Source: Chrysemys picta bellii (lineage: Eukaryota; Chordata; Testudines; Emydidae). From it: a stretch of 64,000 nt of DNA. The DNA is taken from contig NC_088799.1 of assembly GCF_011386835.1 (NCBI RefSeq), positions 77,085,302 through 77,149,301 of the forward strand, read 5' to 3'. Below the pieces are notes generated by a model. The model worked only from the letters and a program-made list of their open reading frames with translations, did not search any database and was not told the origin of the DNA. A program made the position numbers and the translations under genes. This document shows positions 58,809 to 64,000 of the stretch, one piece after another. Position 1 is the stretch's first letter. Every line of letters begins with the position of its first letter.

Positions 58809-61409
58809 CTGGTGTCAATCCAGTTGCTAGTGGATAAGTGTCCACATCACACAAAAAACCCAAAACAAAAACCTTCACAATTTAACAGTTCCTTCTTAGC
58901 AATTTCACCAGGGAGGTCAAGGTCTGAATAGGCAGAGAGAGTGAACTATAAATGGAGAACATGGCATTTAGTTTTTAAAGGACATTGAGAGAAAAAACAA
59001 TGACGCTTCTTTGTGGCATTCAAGACAAACCAAAGGCTCTTTTGAGGACTTTATGGTGCAAGTGGCATCCATCAGGCCAGTCTGGGAGCACTGAGCATCT
59101 GTCAATTGCCAAAAAAAATTCACAAAATTATTGATCACTCCTGCTGTGTAAATTCAGGAATGATGAAGATACTCTTGCCACAGGTTCAGATAGACCAAAA
59201 TAGACATTGTGACTGAGTTATATACTGCCTGGCCACATCTAACTGCTTACATCTCATGTTTTAGGTCTAGTAAAGGCATTGCCAGATAATCAGCTGGGGC
59301 TTTCCAAGAGAAAGAAGCTCCCTCAAGATTCCTTACACATCCCTTTACCCCCCTGCACCAGCATCAAGGCCAACTACACTATGCCCTGAAGTTTTTACTC
59401 AGTCTTTACTCACACAAAAGCGCTCCCTGAGGTCAGGATTTGCACCATTGTTAATACAAGCTGCTGATGTACATCAATAAAGAAAAAGCTTTAAAAACAA
59501 CAGCGCCATGAATGTTATTTTTTAACAAATCATTTATTTCTTCCCCCTTCCATCCAAGGTGAAATGCATTATGAAGAATGCTGGGACACTGACGTAATCT
59601 CCAGGCCCAGCTCCAGATGTAACTGGAAACACTCCCCTTCACTTCATAGGGTGTGGGATCAATTTACACTCCGTGGTTTTTAAAAGGTTGTCTTTAATAT
59701 CTGATCTATCATTTTTATATTTTTTTCTACGTTGGGGCATGTCAAGGTTGTTGTTTCTTTAAGCAAGTTTAAATGTTTCTGATTCTTTTGGCTGTCTCTG
59801 CTAAATGGTGCCACAGGTACCCAGAATTTGAATCAAGCTAGTCTTCATGAATACTAAGTGTCTGCTGAATGACTCAAGGTCAAAGGGTCATTCTATTGAC
59901 ACATACCCACAGGGGAGTCCCACCCTTTCGCATGGAGATGACATCACCATTTGAGCTCTGAGGTTACACAAAAGCCCTTCCACCATCCTGAGAATTATTT
60001 TACGAAGCTTCTGTGGAATGGAACCGCTGCCTTAGAGCAACCTTTGTCAGGGACTCCGAGTCTCTCTGCAGGAGCGGTCCTGCCAAGTGACCGGATCTTT
60101 TCAATTTCTGACCCACATTTGCATCTTAAAACCTGTCAACCTGAACCCAACTCCCCTTTTCCCACCCCCTGGCCTCCGCTCACTCCATTCAGTCTGCCGG
60201 ATAGGATTGGAAATTATGTTCCACAATAGAGATCCAGCTGCCTGTCTGACTCAACTCCAGGCCCAGTCACATTGGCATATCAAGATCATTACTGGTTTTG
60301 CCCAATTGATCGTATCAAATATGAGGAGCTTTGCTGTGTGGGGTTAATTGTAAAACATACCAGTGTGAATCTTCACCTCGTATGCAGCCTGAGCATGAGT
60401 GTGCTAGAGAGTTCAGCGGGGTCCACGTGGAAGAAATTCTCTCCCACCGGGTGTGGATCAGCAGTGAAGCCACTCTGCACCTCTAAATGTGGCTTCAGAA
60501 GCCTCAACGGCTGCTTCAAACCTTCTACAGGGTGGGAAGTGGGTGGGGGGAGGAGGGCAGGCATTGGATTGGTGAATCTGTATGGAGCTTGTGCACACAG
60601 GTGCAAGAAGCCCCCATGGAGCTGTACTAAATGGTGCCACCCCTTTCACTGACCTTCTGAATCTTGCCCCCATATAGATTCATGCAGCAGAACTGCCCTG
60701 GGATCTACTGTGCTGCTTTGCTCATCCAACTCTGCCAATAGAATGGGGGAAGGTGGGAAGATAAGGCTATGTTCATTCCAGGAAGCAAGAGTATCAGCAT
60801 CATGTGCTTCCACAAGCAGTTACCCAGAAATAAAGGTCCTGAACCTAACCCTGGACTTTTAAAAATAGGACAGTTTGGGAGTTCCTTGACCAGATAATCC
60901 CAAATTTCCACCACAAACTCACCTTGGGCCCTGACCTGACATACCAGTCTTCAAGATGAACTAACTGTGCAAGTGCATTTTAGGGAGGTATGAAATCTGG
61001 GCTTTAATCGGGAACCTTGCTGCAACCATGGAGTCACTGCTGCTGCAGCTTTGATGATAGCACAGGGTGCAGGGCAGCAGAGAATCGGAGCCAAAATCTT
61101 TAGCAAACTAAAAGTGTCTAGGAATATTTTAACCACTAGATGGCACTTGAATGCCAAGAGATGTTTTCGATGTGCATTTTTCCTTAAAGAGAAGCACACA
61201 AGTTATAAACGGATCCCACAATCAAAGTAGGTCTTAATAACCTTCAGTATTAGCATAGACTAAAATGATGGGAAATCTTTGACCTTCATTTACATATAAG
61301 AAAGGGGAATTAGGAATCATTTTAAACTAAAAGTGGGACATTGTAAACAAGAGAGAACAACATATAGTGAAACAGAAACATATAAGCAAGAAATTTCATA
61401 TAGATAGAA

Positions 61410-61510
61410 TTCAGAGTGGTAGCCGTGTTAGTCTGTATCAGCAAAAACAACGAGGAGACTAATAAATGTGTTAGTCTCTAAGGTGCCACAAGGACTCATC
61501 ATTGTTTTTG
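61410..61510 (+). mobile_element. Short snap-back PLE/SINE-like copy with 13-bp TSD
   Basis: Flanked by CATATAGATAGAA at 61397-61409 and 61511-61523. It begins TTCAGAGTGGTAGCCGTGTT (PLE tail), reaches CAGCAAAAACAACGAGGAG, then turns back on itself with GTCTCTAAGGTGCCACAAGG and ATTGTTTTTGC. Confidence 0.8.
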
Positions 61511-61593
61511 CATATAGATAGAAGTATTTTGAAACTAACGTTTTAAAAAAGATTGCCATTAGAATCCCAATGTAAAATTAGATCATTTAACAG

Positions 61594-61730
61594 AATAGGT
61601 GCTGGAACTTGTGATGTGGGGAGTGCTGCCACACCCCCTATCTTGAAGTGGTTTTCATTATATACAGGCTTTACAGTTTGGTTCAATGGCTCTCAGCACT
61701 CCCTCTATACAAATTGTTCCAGCACCCCTG
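61594..61730. mobile_element. hAT MITE with 8-bp TSD TTTAACAG
   Basis: 137 bp; right end GTTCCAGCACCCCTG is the inverse of the left AATAGGTGCTGGAAC, with three changes at the tip. Flanked by TTTAACAG at 61586-61593 and 61731-61738. Confidence 0.88.
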
Positions 61731-61834
61731 TTTAACAGAAGGGCCATTTAATTACTCTTAAAATTCAAGGGACCTGATCCCCATTCTCTTGCAGTCTATA
61801 ACGAAACCTCCATTGATTTAAATAGGTAGAGCAC

Positions 61835-62045
61835 TGCCTGGATACAAAATTTGTATCCACATCCAATCCGCAATCTGTAAACATGGTCTGCGGATATCCA
61901 CATCCACATCATAAAGGGGATATCCACAGATTTGCAGAGCTCTAAATATAAAATTTGGATCTGCACCCCTCCGTGATCCACAAACATGGTCCACGAATGC
62001 GGGATATTAACAGATATAAAGCAGATATCCGCAGATTTGCAGGAA
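61835..62045. repeat. Imperfect tandem/inverted GGATATCC-rich repeat
   Basis: Repeated variants of GGATATCCACAGATTTGCAG, CCACAAACATGGTCCACG and GATACAAAATTTGTATCC. The GATATC palindrome is embedded in longer direct repeats. No TSD was found. Confidence 0.6.
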
Positions 62046-62584
62046 CAGGAGCAGGACTAACTTAAGTGCATGGCAACTAGTGTCAGATTCTCTAATTTAC
62101 CTCACTTTAAATACACATGGAAACAAATTTTGAACCTTAATCAGAAGCATCTATGAAAAATTACATCATTTGTGAGATAGCAGAGATTGTGCAGTTAGCT
62201 CACTGGATTCTTTTTCATAATTCCATTTCTTATCATTACAAACCATCTAGATAAAGTTAGAATGCTTCCAAACTCAGTTTGGTTGGTGAAGTTTCTATCT
62301 TTTTATCTTACTAGCAAGCTAATATATTTGAGCTACCTTGGGCTGTAAGACAAGAGCATTTGGCTAACATGAGTGGTATCATCTTATTTGTCATATTATT
62401 CTTGAGGAATAGTAAACTCCTTAAAAATCCACTCTTTCCATGAAGTGGACTGTAATGAACCATTATTTTGATTGTTTATGATTTATGTTACTTATGTAAC
62501 TAGTCACACACCCCGATCCTTTTTTCAACGCTAGACAATATGGTAATTTAAAGCTATCACAAGGGCAGGGCCTTCTTTCAATGA

Positions 62585-64000
62585 AACATAGACTCATAGA
62601 CTCTCAGACTCTAAGGTCAGAAGTGACCATTCTGATCATCTAGTCTGACCTCCCGCATGATGCGGGCCACAAAAGCTGACCCACCCACCCCTGGAAGAAT
62701 TCTCTCCCTTGACTCAGCTGTTGAAGTCCCCAAATCATGATTTAAAGACTTCAAATCGCTGAGAATCCTCCAGCAAGCGACCCCTGCCCCATGCTGCGGA
62801 GGAAGGCGAAAAACCTCCAGGGCCTCTGCCAATCTACCCTGGAGGAAAATTCCTTCCCGACCTCAAATATGGCGATCAGCTGAACCCCGAGCATGCGGGC
62901 AAGATTGTCTAGCCAGACCCTCTGGAAAAAGTTCTCTGTAGTAACTTTTAATATCCCATCATTGACCATTGTTGCTAATTACCAGCGATGGCACGTTATT
63001 GACCTAATGACTAAAATCACTTTATCCCATCAAACCATCCCCTCCATAAACCTATCAAGCTTAATCTTAAAACCAGAGAGGTCTTTCGCCCCCACTGTTT
63101 CCCTCAGAAGGCTGTTCCAAAATTTCACCCCTCCGATGGTTAGAAACCTTCGTCTAATTTCAAGCCTAAACTTCCCCACAGCCAGTTTATATCCATTCGT
63201 TCTCGTGTCCACATTAGTACTGAGCTGAAATAATTCCTCTCTTTCCCTGGTATTTATCCCTCTGATATATTTAAAGAGAGCAATCATATCCCCCCTCAGC
63301 CTTCTTTTGGTTAAGGTAAACAAACCGAGCTCCTCGAGTCTCCTTTCATACGACAGATTTTCCATTCCTCGGATCATCCTAGTTGCCCTTCTTTGTACCC
63401 GTTCCAGTTTGATTTCATCCTTTTTAAACATGGGAAACCAGAACTGCACACAGTACTCCAAATGAGGTCTCACCAGTGCCTTGTATAACGGAACCAGCAC
63501 CTCCTTATCCCTACTAGAAATACCTCGCCTAATGCATCCCAAGACCACATTAGCTTTTTTCACGGCCACGTCACATTGCCGACTCATAGTCATCCTGCGA
63601 TCAACCAGGACTCCGAGGTCCTTCTCCTCTTCCGTTACTTCCAACTGATGCGTCCCTAGCTTATAACTAAAATTCTTGTTATTTATCCCTAAATGCATAA
63701 CCTTACACTTCTCACTATTAAATTTCATCCTATTACTATTACTCCAGTTTACAAGGTCATCCAAATCTCCCTGCAGGATATCCCGATCCTTCTCCGAATT
63801 GGCAATACCTCCCAACTTTGTGTCATCCGCAAACTTTACCAGCCCACTCCTACATTTGGTTCCGAGGTCAGTAATGAATAGATTAAATAAAATCGGACCC
63901 AAAACAGAACCTTGAGGAACTCCACTGGTAACCTCCCTCCAACCTGACAGTTCACCTTTTAGTATGACCCGCTGCAGTCTCCCCTTTAACCAGTTCTTCA
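62585..64000 (-). mobile_element. CR1 LINE, 3' part, runs off window
   Basis: 3' end near 62585 (CATAGACTCATAGACTCTCA short tandem), a 3' UTR with ATCATCTAGTCTGACCTCCC, then the C-terminal part of ORF2 from 63030 to the edge. CR1 is the dominant LINE in turtles, birds and crocodilians. Confidence 0.93.
63030..64000 (-). CDS. CR1 ORF2 reverse transcriptase, C-terminal part (5' partial)
   Basis: Open frame from the window edge to TAA at 63030 with no stop in about 323 codons. Motifs in order: SGVPQGSVLGPILFNLFI (RT motif 4), FADDTK (catalytic Y/F-A-D-D), WSNSNRMKFNSEKCKVMH, LGVLVDRRM, CDVAVKKANVVLGCIRRG, LVPLYKALVRPHLEYCVQFW, LERVQRRATRMIRG, and the tail FWNSLL...FKIKLDRF. RT copies LINE RNA at a nicked target. 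An unbroken frame means a fairly young copy, but the endonuclease part is outside the window. Confidence 0.93.
   Translation of the reverse strand, partial: KNWLKGRLQRVILKGELSGWREVTSGVPQGSVLGPILFNLFITDLGTKCRSGLVKFADDTKLGGIANSEKDRDILQGDLDDLVNWSNSNRMKFNSEKCKVMHLGINNKNFSYKLGTHQLEVTEEEKDLGVLVDRRMTMSRQCDVAVKKANVVLGCIRRGISSRDKEVLVPLYKALVRPHLEYCVQFWFPMFKKDEIKLERVQRRATRMIRGMENLSYERRLEELGLFTLTKRRLRGDMIALFKYIRGINTREREELFQLSTNVDTRTNGYKLAVGKFRLEIRRRFLTIGGVKFWNSLLRETVGAKDLSGFKIKLDRFMEGMV

Overview
This is vertebrate nuclear DNA with no rRNA, tRNA genes, operons or CRISPR arrays. The repeats point to a sauropsid, most likely a turtle: a CR1 LINE with a reverse-transcriptase frame, Penelope-like retroelement (PLE) copies with a GIY-YIG domain, a tRNA-derived SINE, old MIR SINEs, and many hAT-, mariner- and Harbinger-like DNA elements with intact target-site duplications (TSDs). 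The species assignment is an inference from this repeat mix.

Two spliced genes lie on the minus strand. I reconstructed their exons by joining conserved protein segments at GT/AG splice sites whose phases agree. (1) A TMEM182-like four-transmembrane gene of the claudin/PMP22 superfamily: exons 1-4 lie at 20202-5892, and the last exon should lie to the left of the window. (2) The 3' half of an SLC9A (NHE) Na+/H+ exchanger, closest to the NHE2/NHE4 subgroup: seven exons lie between 56846 and 31544, from the end of the membrane domain to a short stop-terminated tail. The upstream exons lie beyond the right edge or are not visible. In human, SLC9A4-SLC9A2-MFSD9-TMEM182 are neighbours, so the pair marks a conserved locus. 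No MFSD9 was found between the two genes, and this TMEM182 relative is diverged enough to be a paralogue.

Layout: 1-5891, terminal intron of the TMEM182-like gene; 5892-20202, its exons 4-1, with a decayed transposase gene (6944-8647) and a PLE copy carrying a nested MITE (13074-14048) in intron 3; 20203-31543, intergenic, with a 1656-bp hAT element; 31544-56846, SLC9A exons, with a second 1680-bp copy of that hAT element and a hAT MITE nested inside another MITE; 56847-64000, probably SLC9A intron, ending in a CR1 LINE that runs off the edge.

The two host genes act independently: one encodes a small membrane protein of the TMEM182 family, the other a plasma-membrane ion exchanger. The rest is a record of transposition. 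I found no convincing new biological system. The most interesting items are the hAT elements with roughly 600-bp inverted arms that carry the transposase tail, the snap-back PLE copies with hammerhead-ribozyme-like cores, and a transposase reading frame broken by a single stop.
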